From Oidiodendron maius Zn (Eukaryota > Ascomycota > Leotiomycetes > Myxotrichaceae): a stretch of DNA of 64,000 nucleotides. The position numbers were made by a program, and so were the translations under genes. Positions 45,882 through 58,228 of the stretch are shown piece after piece; within the stretch, counting starts at the first letter, position 1; each line of letters begins with the position of its first letter. The stretch lies in contig KN832877.1 in NCBI GenBank assembly GCA_000827325.1, forward strand, positions 62,001 to 126,000, given 5' to 3'. Under the pieces are notes generated by a model. The model did not search any database. It was not told the DNA's origin and was given only the letters and a program-made list of their open reading frames with translations.

Positions 45882-46448
45882 GGTTAACTTGACCGCGATA
45901 AATCCTTTGCCTGCTGTTAAGGAGGCACGGGATGACAGACTTTATACATCTCTTATAATTTCTCTTTCCTATAGAGATTTAATATTCTCGACATCAGTAA
46001 CGTTCTTATTGGTATGTCGGTGACCGGCATTTGAAAGATACTAGGCCGAAATAGGACGCTGCAGTGTCTTGGCATTTTCGCTAAGCAAGGGGGGTCGATT
46101 GGTGCTCACTTCCTGCCTGCTACCTCATCGGCTCGTGGCTTTGTGAATCCATCTTTTTTGTCCCCAGACAAGATTCAGATTTCACCCTTGGGTTTATGGG
46201 ACCTGCGCTTCTTGTCACTGCCGCTGCTGCACCCCCAGGGTTTGCAGTATCCTCTTCGAGCCCATCCTCGCCCCTGACTCGTCTTATTCGCTTTCTGGCC
46301 CTTGAAGGAACCACCACAGTTGTTTATCCAGAAACTAATTTGACTTATGAAATGTAAATTTGCTGGTAAAAAGCCAGTGCAGGATTGCTTTGTGGTATGC
46401 AACAGCCGGAACCGCCGTATTCGGTTCATGTGAACGTCATCTACCACA
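45882..46448. other. Divergent promoter, SDR / fungal TF-like gene
   Basis: 567 bp between divergent start codons. No supported frame or motif beyond general promoter composition. Confidence 0.5.
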
Positions 46449-48032
46449 ATGGCTGAATTAGCGTTCATTCCGTTCGATGGCCAAGATGACACCAAGAAGA
46501 GAAAGAAGAAACGGGAAGCCATTAGAGTCCATGTGATGAAGAATTTTCATCGACAGCGGAAGCGAGAAGCAGCTCAACACAGGATTAATCGTGTCTATGA
46601 AGCCCAGCATGAAGGGCTGGGTGGAACAGCTAAAGACAGTAACCCTTCGACTGTAGCGAATGCCGCTTGCCGGCAAGGGTTGTCGGATTCTCTCATAGAA
46701 TGTTATGGTGACGAGAATTCGGCCTCTCTAAGCATACCAGATTACTCTTCCCTGGCAAACTTTCGGTCGGACCGCAGCCTGTTACCAATCTTCCAGGCTC
46801 ATGAGTTCATAGACCAACGTGAGTTTCATCTAGTGCAATAGACTTAAAATACCCTAGTTTAACTCGTACTTACAGATGTTGCCCACGTGGAGCAAAGTTC
46901 AGCCTTGTTGTCTTCTAATCCAAAATTCTCGCCGCTATCAACTGACTGGCTCCCGGCGTCCCGAGCTCACTCACATCTCTTCCATGCTTCCGTTTTCGTC
47001 TGTACTGCTTCCACAGAAACCCTGGCTCAGAGGGCGTTGAGCCCATCTTCCTTCTACCACAGGGGCTTGGCGATCCGGATGATAAACGAGCAATTGAGTG
47101 ACTCAGTGCAATGTATGTCCGACGAGACCATTGCAGCCATTATATCTCTTGCAAACTTCGAGGTACGCATTTTGGCGTATGTTTTTAAAAACTTGCCTAC
47201 TAAAGCAATGTAGTGTATTATTGGGAATACATCATCCTTGAAATATCATGTCACAGGCTTGCTGCAATTAGCAGCTATGAGAGGAGGACTTGATCAGCTC
47301 GGCATGAATGGCCTGCTCAAGAGGCTGATCCTGATGTATGTTATCTGCACTCAGAAATAAGTGTAATTATGCTGACCTGCCAGCTACGTCTGGTTCCTTG
47401 AAGTGTTTTCCACAGACACCAATCCAATCCCTGAATCTTTAATCCCCCCTAAAGTAGCACCATCTGGCCTAGCAAACTTCCACCAACTCCTCACCCTCGA
47501 GCCCACCGCCGCACCACATCCAGCCTCCCAAAGCCCCCTCTACCTAGTCCTAAAGGCTACTTTCGCCCAACCAATCGCCTCTTCCGCGGAATATTCTAGT
47601 AGTAAAATCTCCTCTCGTCTCCACGCGCTCGATATGTCCTCCCTTCCCCCACTTCCCCCCAATCTGGAGTACATCCCCCGCACATGCCGTCTCGCATGTC
47701 TCCTCTACCACTCCGCGCCCGACTACTCCACCGAAAGCCTTAATACGACAACATACTCTCTACGAGACTATCTCGAGCGCTCAAATATAAGTACCCTCTG
47801 GCTACCTTTCCCCGGTGCTCTACTCTGGTGTCTTATGGTTGGGATTGAGCGCGCCAAGGGGGACGACGTACTGTATGCGTGGTTCGCGGCGCAGCTTATG
47901 AGATGCTGGGTGCCGTTGGCAATGCATAGATGGGAGGGGCTGGAGAGGGCGCTAGAATGGTTTGGAATCTTGATTAGATCGCAGCGGAGGGAGAAGGATG
48001 ATGGTGATGGTGATGGAGATGAGATGTCGTGA
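46449..48032 (+). CDS. Fungal-specific transcription-factor-like protein without Zn cluster
   Basis: Four exons, 46449-46818, 46876-47162, 47214-47335 and 47384-48032, give 475 residues; introns are 57, 51 and 48 bp. The N-terminus MAELAFIPFDGQDDTKKRKK then REAIRVHVMKNFHRQRK is very basic and is the usual opening of a large Pezizomycotina family that lacks the Zn2Cys6 cluster but keeps a C-terminal helical Fungal_trans_2-like domain. That domain is seen as FHASVFVCTASTETLAQ, HRGLAIRMINEQL, VTGLLQLAAMRGGLDQLG, TCRLACLLYHSA and LWCLMVGIERA. A nuclear role is inferred; some members are labelled tachykinin family by mistake. The C-terminus is a DGDGDGDE tail. Confidence 0.83.
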
Positions 48033-48150
48033 GAGTAGGGACGAATGAGCGTTTGGCACATGATCTATGTTAGCAAGTCTATTCACACAGGATATACCGT
48101 CATCCGTTACCCGTCTATGATATCGTTACAGTTTCCCAATTCCAGCCCAA

Positions 48151-49615
48151 TTATACACACTCAGTCGCCAATCTCGCCGCCCTCTTAGCATTAATACCCG
48201 ACGCCTTCCCCTTTGCCACCTCCCCAACAATCATCCATGAACTCACATGACACAAGCCTTCCTCTTTATCCCACGTCCAAGCAAGACATTTCGACGCCTT
48301 GTTGCATATTTCCAGACATCTCTCAGCACTGTCCACACCTAGGCTCGTCACCGTCGTCTCATCCAGCCTCCCCACATGGTCCCAATCAGGGCGAATCGGC
48401 TCCTTGAGGAACTTCTCGATTGGGGGCGCGTTGTATATCTTCCAGATGTCCAGCCACCGGACGGCCGTGACAGTGTCCTTGAACGTGCGCGCCACTTCGG
48501 CCATCTCCTCAGGGGACATCTTATGGAACGAGACGATGGGCGCACAGAATCGATCCGCACGGATGCGCGTGACTCTTGGGGCTTCTCCGTTGAAATACCG
48601 ATCGAACCTTTCGTCCAAATAAACCCCCGTCTTCATCGCCGTGGTAGCGATCAGTTTATCTCCCCAATTCGCATTCAGAGATTCCAGATGCGCAGCTGCC
48701 ACGATGCGCGGATTGCCGACGAAGATGCGGTGCATGGCGGCCTGGGAGAGCACGACTGCGGATCCGCCGTGGGCGAAACGAGCGCGAAAGTCACCGACCG
48801 CGTTCCCAATATAGTGCGGGACGGACGGGTCGAGGTGCTGCAGGACTAGCTCGAGGGAGGGATTGAGGAGAAAGGTGTCGTCGTCGATGAGGACGTACCA
48901 TTTCTTGTGTGGCATCGTACGGTAGCCGAGTTCCAGACCGGAAACGTGCTGGGTAAAGTCAGGAAGGCCGGCGATATAGTGGCAGAGAAAGGGGAGAGAA
49001 TTGTGAAGGAACGTACACAACAAGAAGGAAGCAGAATGGAGCAAAGGAAAAATAAAATATATAACTAACCTTCATAATATCCAACTCCCACCCTCTCACC
49101 CTCCCCACCATGCCCGCCACCTCCTCATCCCCTTCTCTAATCGCCATGCTCAAATTCCAATACCCCTCCAACCTCCCCCCGTCTCCCTTTCTACCCAGCA
49201 ATGCTCCGGAATCAATCATCCCGGCAATCGCATTCCTCACAGGGACCTCCTGGCCACTATTCAACTTAAAATGACCGCCCGAAAGCGTCCCATAGTCGCC
49301 TACGAGAACGAGATTGCTGGTATCGCGACCGGGTTCGAAGGCCCGGAGACGCGAGATAAGGCGATCCTGAGTGGCCCAGCCGGTTTTGAGGATGATGCCT
49401 AGGTCGGATGGGAGCGTGAGCGGGTGTTTGGGCGGGGAGGAGAGGAGGGAGGAGGGGGAGGCCGGGAAGAGAAGGGCGTTGAGATTGTAGGTGTGCCATC
49501 GGATGAGCAGGATGAGCGTGGAATCGTAAGGGAGGAAGAGGCCGAAGAGGAGAAGGAGAAGAAGGAGGGTTAGGATGCGCGTGCGGAGGTGCAGACGCCG
49601 CGAGTAGAGACGCAT
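48151..49615 (-). CDS. Fringe-like glycosyltransferase with PAN/apple-like tail
   Basis: Two exons, 49615-49070 and 48948-48151, give 447 residues; the 121 bp intron (GTTAGT...CTGACTTTACCCAG) is phase 0. The N-terminus has a cytosolic Arg-rich end and one membrane anchor (RILTLLLLLLLFGLFLPY), the layout of type II Golgi enzymes. The catalytic half has KWYVLIDDDTFLL with the metal-binding DxD (about 204-206), IGNAVGDFRARFAHGGSAVV and LNANWGDKLIATTAMKTGVY, as in GT31/Fringe-type transferases. The end (RCLEICNKASKCLAWTWDKE, then GLCHVSSW) is a short PAN/apple-like Cys module that may bind glycans or proteins. Acceptor unknown. Confident on fold, not on substrate. Confidence 0.88.
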
Positions 49616-49980
49616 TGCGACATTTCGCTGCGTCGGGGTGGGTGTCCGCGTTGAGCAAGACGTTGGATGGATATCAAGGTTGTCGAGGCTGAAGCGAGAC
49701 CATCGTGAAAAAGGGGAAGTTGGTCACATGACAGAAACTTTATACTCCCTCGTGGAAATTTTATTACGGTTTGGATCAGGATTCACACGTTATACAAGCT
49801 ATGTCAGGAGGATAATACATTTACTATATAAGAACAAGTCCGGTGTGAACCATTGTACTATCTAAGTGCAGCGTATCTCATATATATTTACCCTGTATAC
49901 AGCCATTTTAGGTATCCTCCAATAAACTCCCATCCATCCTAATGTGCCCGTCCCGCGAGCGTAGCATAATAACACACCTC
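49616..49980. other. Short intergenic
   Basis: 365 bp holding the glycosyltransferase promoter and the 3' end of the Ser/Pro-rich gene. Nothing else seen. Confidence 0.5.
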
Positions 49981-52643
49981 TCACCTTCTCATTTTTCTCA
50001 TTTCTTTCGTTAGGGGCTCTCCAGTTCTCGCCTCGTAAAGCTCATCGTAACCCGGCTGCCGGCCCAGGCCAGGGAGGGATCCTGACCTCTCGTAGTCCGA
50101 CTCCTTGAATAGTAAGCCGCCTTCATCCACTGCAGCTCCGAATCGAGCCCCAGCCAAGTCTTCTTCCTCGTCACTGGAGTATGCGTGGCTGGTCAAGTCG
50201 CCAATGCCAGCACCGATGTAGATGGGGCGTGTCTGGTTGTCCTCGGTCTGCACGACGGGCGGGTGGTGCCAGACATATTCGATCCTAGGGTGACCAGCCT
50301 CGGTTATGTACTCCTTCTTTGACGAGAGGACCGGCTGGAAAAGACTTTTTGCCCGTGACCTTGTCGACTTGTGCGATTTCATCGACCTTACGGACTTCAC
50401 CGACTTCGTGGAATTGGCTCGGGAGCGGGATTTTGGTTCTCCGCGAGCAAGGCTAACGATAGGGGGAGTTGCTGTCTCTACCGGCGGCGTAGGCGCAGGA
50501 GGGGGAGCAGGAGCGGCAGGGGCGGCGGGAAGAGTGGCGTCCTTGGCTGGTACACAAGGTGCCGGGCCGGGAGCGACATGCCAGTCGTGAGCTTCCTTGC
50601 CACTGACCGAGTGCTTGGAAATTTGAGATTCCGGTATTTCAACCAGAGTCTTTCCATCGTCTGACTGCACATAGTGCTTCGTCGGGAGGATCTCCGTCTC
50701 GATGACTGGGAGGTGGCGGTGATGTACCTCATGTGTATGAGTCTCGATGGTTACGACTTCACGCTGTATACTGGTCTTCTCTACGATGACATCTTCGTGT
50801 TGAATAGCTGTCAGGTTCCAAATGTTAGTTGGCTGGCAAAGGTACTGTACGTAGCGCGTTGAAGTAATGCGGGCGTGTGGCCAAATGCTTTCTCCAGGTG
50901 TTTGTGAGGGAGGCTGACAGTAGGAGAGTGATTGTAGCAAGGAGATGAGTGTAATTTACCTGGTGCAAGCTTGGTAGTGACATTAGTCTCTACCGAGTTC
51001 TCGCGTCCCACCATTGGAGCGAGATCTGCCGTTCCTTTGCTACCCGTGTAGTCTCGTCGCCTGCTCACACTTCTGCTGCCGCTTCTGCGCCTGGCAGAAG
51101 TACTGGCGTCGCTCAGCCGACTCTCGCGACTAGCATACGAAGGGAAGGCCGAGTAGCTGACAGAACCATTTCTCGACGATGCTCGTTTCCTCGATGCAGC
51201 CGTTGTGACGGATGCTATGCTTGGTGATGGAGTATGCGTTGATATGCGCGTCGATACACTATGTGGTGAGGTGGTCCTAGGCGTTGCAGTTCCATTCGCA
51301 GTGGAGAGGCTTATATTGCTGCTCGAGTATGTGGTGCCATTGGTGGCGGAACTTGCATTCCGGGTCGGGAGGGCATCATCCCGGGAGGCAATTGACGTAG
51401 GGGGGCAACTCATGCCCGCCTCTGGGCGAGCCCGGGCTCTCCTCCTTGGCGAGTCAGAGAGGGATGCCATCTCAGGAGGGCTGCTGGACGTGCTGGCCTG
51501 CCTCGACGGGCTACGCGAGGGCGGGAGAGGGGGGACGGCTTTGGAATGTGACGTACTCCTGACTGTCGCTACCGAAGGTGAGCGCCTGCGTTCACCTTCG
51601 GGAGCACGCTCGGATGGCGGAGGAGGAGGAGCCTGTCTGGAAGGACTGGGACTGGTGGTTGGGGGACAAGGGGGAAGCGCCTTGACCTGGGGGTCTTCAA
51701 ATACCGAAGTCACAGGCGACGCTAATGGAGACATGGTGTGCCCGCGGCGGTCCTGGACCACAATGGACGGGATCGCACGTTCATCACTCGAGGCGGTATG
51801 ATCCGAGCGGAGCGAGTCTGATCGAGGAGGGTAGGCAATACCTGGGCGGGGCCCAGTGAAGGAGCGAATGGACGTGATTCCGGGCGAGGGGGGAGGGGCA
51901 TCATTATTTTGAGGAGTGTCTCTACCAATATTCATGCCATCATCCCCCTTGACCAGAATCTCTATGTGCTTGGGGCGTGCGCGAGTCCTGTACGGCCTAT
52001 CACTAGCCATGTCACCAAACGTTGCAATGTTGCGGTCCGCGACGGCCTCGCCATAGTCACGCATAATGAGCGGCCGGGAGCGCTTGGCCGCCATGATGGC
52101 CGTGTGGGCAGCCATCACATCGATATATGGTTTGGGGGAAGGCCGCGGGGTGTCTTTAGGTGACCGAAGGGAAGTGGGCGAGGTAGGAGAGCTGACGGCG
52201 GAAGGCGAGCTCAGGCCCGAGGTGGTGAAGCTCCTCACAGCTGGCGAGAGAGGAAGGGGAGGGAGATCGGCTGCATGTGGAAGATCTGGCACGGGCGGTG
52301 GTGCTTCTGAGGGCGTGAGGAGTGTCCAGATAGAGCTCCGCCTGCTGCGTGTGCTGGACACCGAATTCTTCCTGCTGGTGTGCTGAAGGGCTGGCGGCGA
52401 CTTCATCGAGAAGCCCGAACGCGTGCGGCCAGGGTCGTCGCTGGCATCCCAGGTGGCCGCCTTCTGGGGCGCGGTCTTGGGCCTCTCGACAGGTGCATCG
52501 CGGGAGGGCTGTTGCAGAGGAGGCGGTTTAGGCCTGGGGAGGTAGTCGGCGGACGAGATGGGAGGCTCATACGATCGGCCGCGGGGGAGGTTGTCGGGGA
52601 TCGTCGAGGACCAAGGAAAGAGGCTCTTGAAGCGTGACGCCAT
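49981..52643 (-). CDS. Ser/Pro-rich protein with His-rich allergen-like segment
   Basis: Two exons, 52643-50960 and 50807-49981, give 836 residues; the 152 bp intron (GTAAAT...CTGACAG) is phase 1. Exon 1 is disordered, with many SPS, PPLPP and SRRS stretches, and holds YIDVMAAHTAIMAAKRSRPL and PKHIEILVKGDDG, which look conserved. Exon 2 opens AIQHEDVIVEKTSIQREVVT and HTHEVHHRHLPVIETEILP, similar in pattern to the IgE-binding-type protein that diverges from it at 54021. The end has KEYITEAGHPRIEYVWHHPP and an acidic segment. Proteins of this sort are annotated as hypothetical; some relate to cell-wall or cytoplasmic scaffolds, unproven here. Reading through the intron would give a 610-residue form without the His-rich part. 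Confidence 0.82.
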
Positions 52644-54020
52644 TGCATTGTCGGGTGGAGGGGAGAGAGGAGGAGGCGGCAGAGGGAGAGAAGGGGCGCG
52701 ACCACAATGACGATTGACGCTGAGGGAGAAGAGAAGAGCGCGGAGGGAGAGGATAGGGATGAAATGAGAGGAAGGGCGTTTGCCGGACGAGGGAAGAAGG
52801 AATGGACGTCAGGCGTGGGGATAAGATTTGTGTGGTACGAGTGGCTGTCTTTCCCCCCAGGCCGACGGGAAGGGCGGTTTTCTGGACGCAGGGGCACGAG
52901 AGGGGGGAAATAAGATGAAGAGAAGGATTGAAACAGGTCGTCTACACGAAAGTCAAGTGCAGCACCTCCTTTGTTCGTCTGTTCTTCTGTTCTTCTGTTC
53001 TTCTGTCCTCCCATCTCGCACCGCCCGGCTTCCACTCTCGCCGTGCTCTCTTTCTCTCCCGCTGGCTCTCATCCTCTATCGTAAGATGTGACCAGGGCCG
53101 CGAAGATCATTTGCCGATCACTAACACACAGACAAGGACGGCGCAGGGTTCAACAGCGTGCCATAGTGAGACAGCTACAGGGAAGCACAAATGGGCGTCG
53201 CCCGTTCCAGCGTGGTGAATCTCCCGATGTCGTTTCCGGCCTTTCGACAGCGAATAGCGTCGACCACCGCCCAACGCCACATACCCACTTCCACCGGGGC
53301 TACTCGCTGGCCAGCACAGCGCGTCTCTCTTTCATGGTCGCACAAGTCGGCACCCGTCGTAGCAATTGTTTGGTCGCTCTCAAGTCCGCGCGGCCAGCCG
53401 ATCCACCGCGCCTGGTCTGACTTGACACGGAGTCCAGAGCCTACTTTCTCTCTCCATGCCGAGAGGGGGCAAGGAACGACCACCCAACTCTAACCTGACC
53501 GACTGACCTTACGCTTTTCTATCAACAACACTCTCTCGCCTCTCATTCTTCCCATCTTGCCTTCCGCCGGCCTATCCCCACCATGACGTTGCCTTTATAT
53601 CCTCAAGATGTTTAGCAGCCAGTGGCACAGGCGAGCCAGATATTATGCTCCTGCGGCAAATCCTCTCCTCTTTCTTCCCTTTGCCCCCTGGGGCTTCTTT
53701 GTGACCCTGCCCTATTCCAAGCTCTCAGTCCAGTTTAGAGCTGCTGACAGCCACCCGAGTCTCCATTTGTCTCTTCTACTCCGTCTATCCAGCTGAGCGA
53801 GACCATCCGTCATGAGTGATGTAGTTGGCTCCTCTCGTGACAAGCACCCCACACGACCTACGTATTTGCGGATTTTCTTGCCTGACGGCTGGCTCCCTAT
53901 ATTACCCTAAGGAACCACTTTGTCCTTGATTTCCTTGCTACATCGTCATCTCTTTTGAGACATATTCCATTCTATACCCATCAAATTACCAGTAAATTGA
54001 CATATCCCACTTCTGCCAAC
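52644..54020. promoter_or_regulatory. Divergent promoter region, Ser-rich / allergen-type genes
   Basis: 1.4 kb between divergent start codons. Pyrimidine-rich on the plus strand from about 52970 to 53075, including the 8-mer tandem repeat, and again 53500-53600. The open frames here start at non-ATG codons or are short; none supported. Confidence 0.5.
52978..53009 (+). repeat. Four tandem copies of an 8 bp unit
   Basis: TCTGTTCT is repeated three times perfectly and once as TCTGTCCT, within a pyrimidine-rich stretch of the divergent promoter. Confidence 0.9.
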
Positions 54021-55091
54021 ATGAACAAGGCAAAGGAGACAATTGCCAGCTTCCTTTCCCGTGACGGAAGGCACGACACCACAGTACACGAGGTGAGACC
54101 TCGACGGCTCGTGCCTTTGTCCCCCAGAAGCCAAGGCTGACCGCGAGTGCAGATAATCAAGCCTGCCGTGGAACATGAGGAGGTGGTCCGGACCGAGCGT
54201 GATGAGATGCAGACAGCCATCGATCGCGAGGTGCACCAGGACCACTATCACACCTCTGTCCAGATTGTCAAGGACCGTGAGGTGCTCCCGGAGCAGCACA
54301 CAGACCGCGTGGTGCCCATCGAGAACCGCTCCTTCCAGCACGGCAATCCGGACCATGTGAAGCAGCGGCTTGAGGCCGAAGCTGCCCAGTTCAAGAGCAC
54401 CCGCAGCGTCTCTGAGGTGCAGCACTCCACGACCACCAACCCGACCATTTCTAGTGAGCACGTCCACCACCACGTTCACGAGGTGATCCAACCCATTATC
54501 CAGAAGGAGACCGTCCAGCCGAGAGTGGTCCACACCACCATCCCCATCCATGAAGTCCACCGGAATGAGCCAAAGCATCACACCGCCACCCAGCTCCCGG
54601 CCCTGACAATGGAGGAGTTCAAGCGCCAAGGCGGATATCTTAGCGGCCGTGAAGAGCAGTCCGATTCTTTCGAGGGCGAACCCAAATCCGTCGGAGGTAC
54701 CCTTGGCGGCGCTCGTGCGGCTGGTACCACCTCCCTGACTGAAGGCGATACCTTGCGCACTACCACCGCCGCTAGAACAGGCACAAGCACCAGCACTGAC
54801 AGTGACATCAGCGCTGGCCATCTGAGGGGCGAGTCCGCCAACACTGGCCGCGCCACCGGCTCGAGCACTGCAGCTAGGACTGCAACCGGCGCCGCTGCAG
54901 GCACATCCACTGCGGGGACCTTAGGCGTCGGCGGCACTGCCACGGGCATGATGGGCACCGGGGCGACGCACGCGGAGAAGACGCGCAGCCACGGAAGCAC
55001 CTCGAGCGGGGGAAAGAGGCATGGCTTGATGGATAAGCTGAATCCCATGAAGAGCTCTGAGGAGCGGTCCAGCCTTGGCTCTGTCCATTGA
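54021..55091 (+). CDS. IgE-binding-type / allergen-family protein
   Basis: Two exons, 54021-54092 and 54153-55091, give 336 residues; the 60 bp intron is phase 0. The start MNKAKETIASFLSRDGRHDT then TVHEIIKPAVEHEEVVR is typical of a mould family annotated as allergen or IgE-binding protein. The core (25-175) alternates His, Glu and Val, e.g. EHVHHHVHEVIQPIIQKETV and VVHTTIPIHEVHRNEPKHH, suggesting long beta or coiled stretches. It closes with LPALTMEEFKRQGGYL. The tail is Gly/Thr/Ala-rich low complexity and ends in HGLMDKLNPMKSSEE. No signal peptide; intracellular and often abundant in spores or stress in known relatives, but the molecular role is unknown. Family fit is strong. Confidence 0.9.
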
Positions 55092-55900
55092 GTGCATCGC
55101 TTCCTAAATTGAAGGGAGTATGAGAAAAGGATTATATCGGTGTGTAATTTTGTAACTTTGCTACGAAAATTGATATCTTTTGCTGCTTTATTACTGCTTT
55201 ATATCTACTGTTTTAGTGGACCTTTTTGGGGGGGGGACTTAATTTCCTACAGATAGTGCCATATATACTCCGAGTAAAAGAAAGAGTATTCATATTTTAA
55301 TAATCCCTCAAAACTCTGAAGTGAACATTTCGTACCATGTAGTATTTGGAACCACGATTTTCAGCCAGTGCGTAGCTTACGTCACCTATCAACATGCCTT
55401 ACTGGTGTGTAGATCATGGTACCGTGAGCAAACTAAGGTGTGTTGGAATTTTGTACTTGATATAATACCGGAGAATATATTAGTTTCCTTTCGCGGTGCA
55501 GATCACTTCTCCCTTGCCACGGCATTTATATTTCGTGGGGTAGTGGCGCAGATCGCATATTTTATCTTCTTGCAATGTCAATAAAATACCCCGCTACCCC
55601 ACGTTGCCCCGCAAACCATTTTCTGAGACCACAGCATTTTCGCACAGACGCTCCCCACCGTCCGACCGTTGTACGGCTAGGTCTCAGACCCCGAAATATG
55701 TGCGTCGTTATTTTTGGATCGCGCCTTGACGGTGTTTAATTAGGGCCGCGACAACGACAAGGGCAGTTTGGATAGAGCCATGGAGGACTAGATTTAAGTT
55801 TTGTGGAGATAGGCACAGCACGTATGTAGGATTGTTAAATTGAAATACCCAACCAAATCCCCCCAGAATGAAGAGGTCGGTAATTATCCCCATCTCTATT
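55092..55900. other. Intergenic, convergent 3' ends
   Basis: 0.8 kb. Contains a G7 run near 55230 and an inverted pair of a GTGGGGTAG(T/C)GG-type element at 55534-55548 and 55587-55603. No gene supported. Confidence 0.5.
55534..55603. repeat. Inverted GGGGTAG(C/T)GG element
   Basis: CGTGGGGTAGTGGCG at 55534-55548 faces TACCCCGCTACCCCACG at 55587-55603; the complement of the latter contains CGTGGGGTAGCGGGG. A 38 bp AT-rich spacer separates them. A third copy, direct, is at 58229-58242. Confidence 0.75.
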
Positions 55901-57482
55901 CTATACAGCAGGCTCCGGAGCAGTCCCAACCGCCCTATTCTCCTCCAACTCTGTCGCTACAGCCAGCGCCTTATCCGAGACAGTCAGATCTCCAAACTTC
56001 CCCGCGACCTGCTCTAGCGTCAATTGATTCGTCTCAGTCAGGAAGACATAATAAAATGCCGACAGAGCGACCAGGCAGCTTATGAAAACCGCGTAATACT
56101 GCCAGTGAATCGCATCGAATGCATACGGAGTGACCTGTCCTAGCCAGATGGAGGTCACACCTTGACATAACGCGGCAACGGAGGTTCCGTACCCGCGAAG
56201 GTGCTGGGGAAACGTCTCAGCGGCGATGGTGTAGAGGGTGGAATTGAAGAACATGCCGTATAGGCCGGAGTAGAGGAAGATAAAGGCCACGCCGGCGCGC
56301 GCCCCATTGGCGTTGGTCCCCGAGCCGTAGTACTTGGACAGAGCCATGAGGATGGAGAGCATGACTGCTAGGATGAGACAGCCGAGCCCTATGATAATTA
56401 TCAGCTTTATGATCAAATGGGGTGGAAAGATAAGACGTACACATTGTCCGTTTCCGGGACCACTTGTCTGATACGCCGAGGAGGTTAATAGCTTGTCCTA
56501 CGATACCCATGAATCCGTAGCATCCGCTGATCAAGATTGCGCTACGGTCATGGTAGCCCAGATTCGCGTACAGGAGACTCTGATAGTTCTGAATAGCAAG
56601 AGAGCCACTGAGAATGCCGAGTTGCATCACCATGATTGCCATTGCGGTTCGTCGGATGTTCTTCCATGTAAACAGCTCGATTAGAGCGTGGCCGAGGTTC
56701 TTGTGCTGACGCTGTGCGGCCTCGAGTTGGATCTGCTCGCGGATCTCAATTTGGGTTCGAATGATGAGTTCTTCCTCTTCGTCGGAGTAGAGTTTCCGGA
56801 GACTTTGCTCTGCTTCTTCATGTCGGTCATGTTCGACCACTGGAAAGTGTCAGCTCTATTCAGATATTAGGCATGGCTACTTACACCATCGAGGAGACTC
56901 CGGCAATAAGAATGAGAGAGCCATAAGTAGCATCGCCAATGGACATTGCATTGCGAGTGCGAGACGCCATGTGACATCCCCGCTAGCGTACGAACAAGCA
57001 TATCCAATCCAACTGGCAAGACAGAACCCGATCGCGACCAGCATTCCAAATATTCCTACTAGACGGGCACGTTCAGATGGTCTAGAGAGTTCCGAAATGT
57101 AAATTGGAATGGTCGGGTTCAGAATTCCTAAGGCGAAGCCGGCTACGAAGCGACCTACGATCATGAGGGCGACCCCATTGGCAGCGGTTTGGAAAACACT
57201 GCCAACGATGGTGAAGAAGGTGGAGAGCAGGAGCGTCTTTCGTCGTCCCAACTTCTCGAGCAGGAATCCGTTTGTGAGACAACCTATAGCATTGCCAGCC
57301 GAACCCATTGAGACGATGGCGCCCGTGAGACTAGAGACATTTTTTGTGCCGGGCGGGAACATGTACGAAGTGAAAGCGGGCTGCGAAAGAGTGGTGGCGA
57401 TGATCCCCAAGTCAATGCCTATCACCGCGCCGCCTATGGAGATGACCAAGATGTAGGAGAGGAGACGAGGTTTGGCCTTCAT
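55901..57482 (-). CDS. MFS sugar transporter
   Basis: Three exons, 57482-56885, 56839-56441 and 56388-55901, give 494 residues; introns of 45 and 52 bp are both phase 1. A 12-helix plasma-membrane proton symporter of the sugar porter family. Signatures: GIDLGIIATTLSQPAF in helix 1, NGFLLEKLGRRKTLLLST after helix 2, GRFVAGFALGILNPTIPIYI, then LLPESPRWLVEHDRHEEAE at the first splice, SDKWSRKRTMWLGCLILAVM at the second, and FPQHLRGYGTSVAALCQG and LTETNQLTLEQVAGKFGD at the end (usual PETKGLTLE). All parts are present. Substrate unknown. It is divergent from a secreted hydrolase-like protein, suggesting uptake of sugars released by it. Confidence 0.93.
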
Positions 57483-58228
57483 CGTGAAGACAGAAGGGGA
57501 GATTCAAAACTGGACAGAGGTATTCTGAGAGTGGTAAAGAGCTAAACAGACCAGTTCCTCAATGAAGGAGGCCTAGGAGCAGAGTGCTAAAATGTAGGAA
57601 AGTTGACTTAAGTATATAACGCGAAAAGCAGCCAGCTTCTCGCGTGCAGTCCGCCTCCACACTTCAGCCTTTCTTTGTCTTACCAGCAACGATAATGCGG
57701 GGTAGTACCAGTCTCTTGTATCGCTATCCTGGACATTCACCGCCGCCCAAAAGAATCCAAAACGCATCTTTCGGTCGAGGAGCGGCCGAAGGCCCGAGGC
57801 ACGCTCACGATGTCGAAGAGGGGTGGAGAGCTGCGCCGCTGCTAATCTCAGTTGCGAAAGTCTTGTGCTCACTGGAGCTGAAGGGCGTGGATCACGAAAT
57901 AGACATGCAGCTTCTCTGCGAATCTGGGGCACGATCACTAGAAAACTGCCATGGATGGAGCCGAATGCAACGTATTACTGGTGTAATCATCTTCAGAAAT
58001 GAGAGGCTGGAGGCAGGAATGAAACTCTGAATGGTCGACACGCCTCGGTTATGTTTCTACCGAAGTCAGCCCGCCCCTATCCGACCATCTAATCTTACTT
58101 TACTACTCGTCTTCTCTTCCTGCTTGCTTAGGAAAGTAAATATTTCTGAGCCTGCAAAATGCGAGGTCGACAGGAAGGGCCCCTCTTCTCAATCTAACCA
58201 CGCAGCATGTCCGGGATTACGTTCTTTG

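Noticed and set aside
57573-57938. 121-codon minus frame upstream of the MFS gene
   Set aside because: No motif and it covers the promoter with the TATA box; likely chance.
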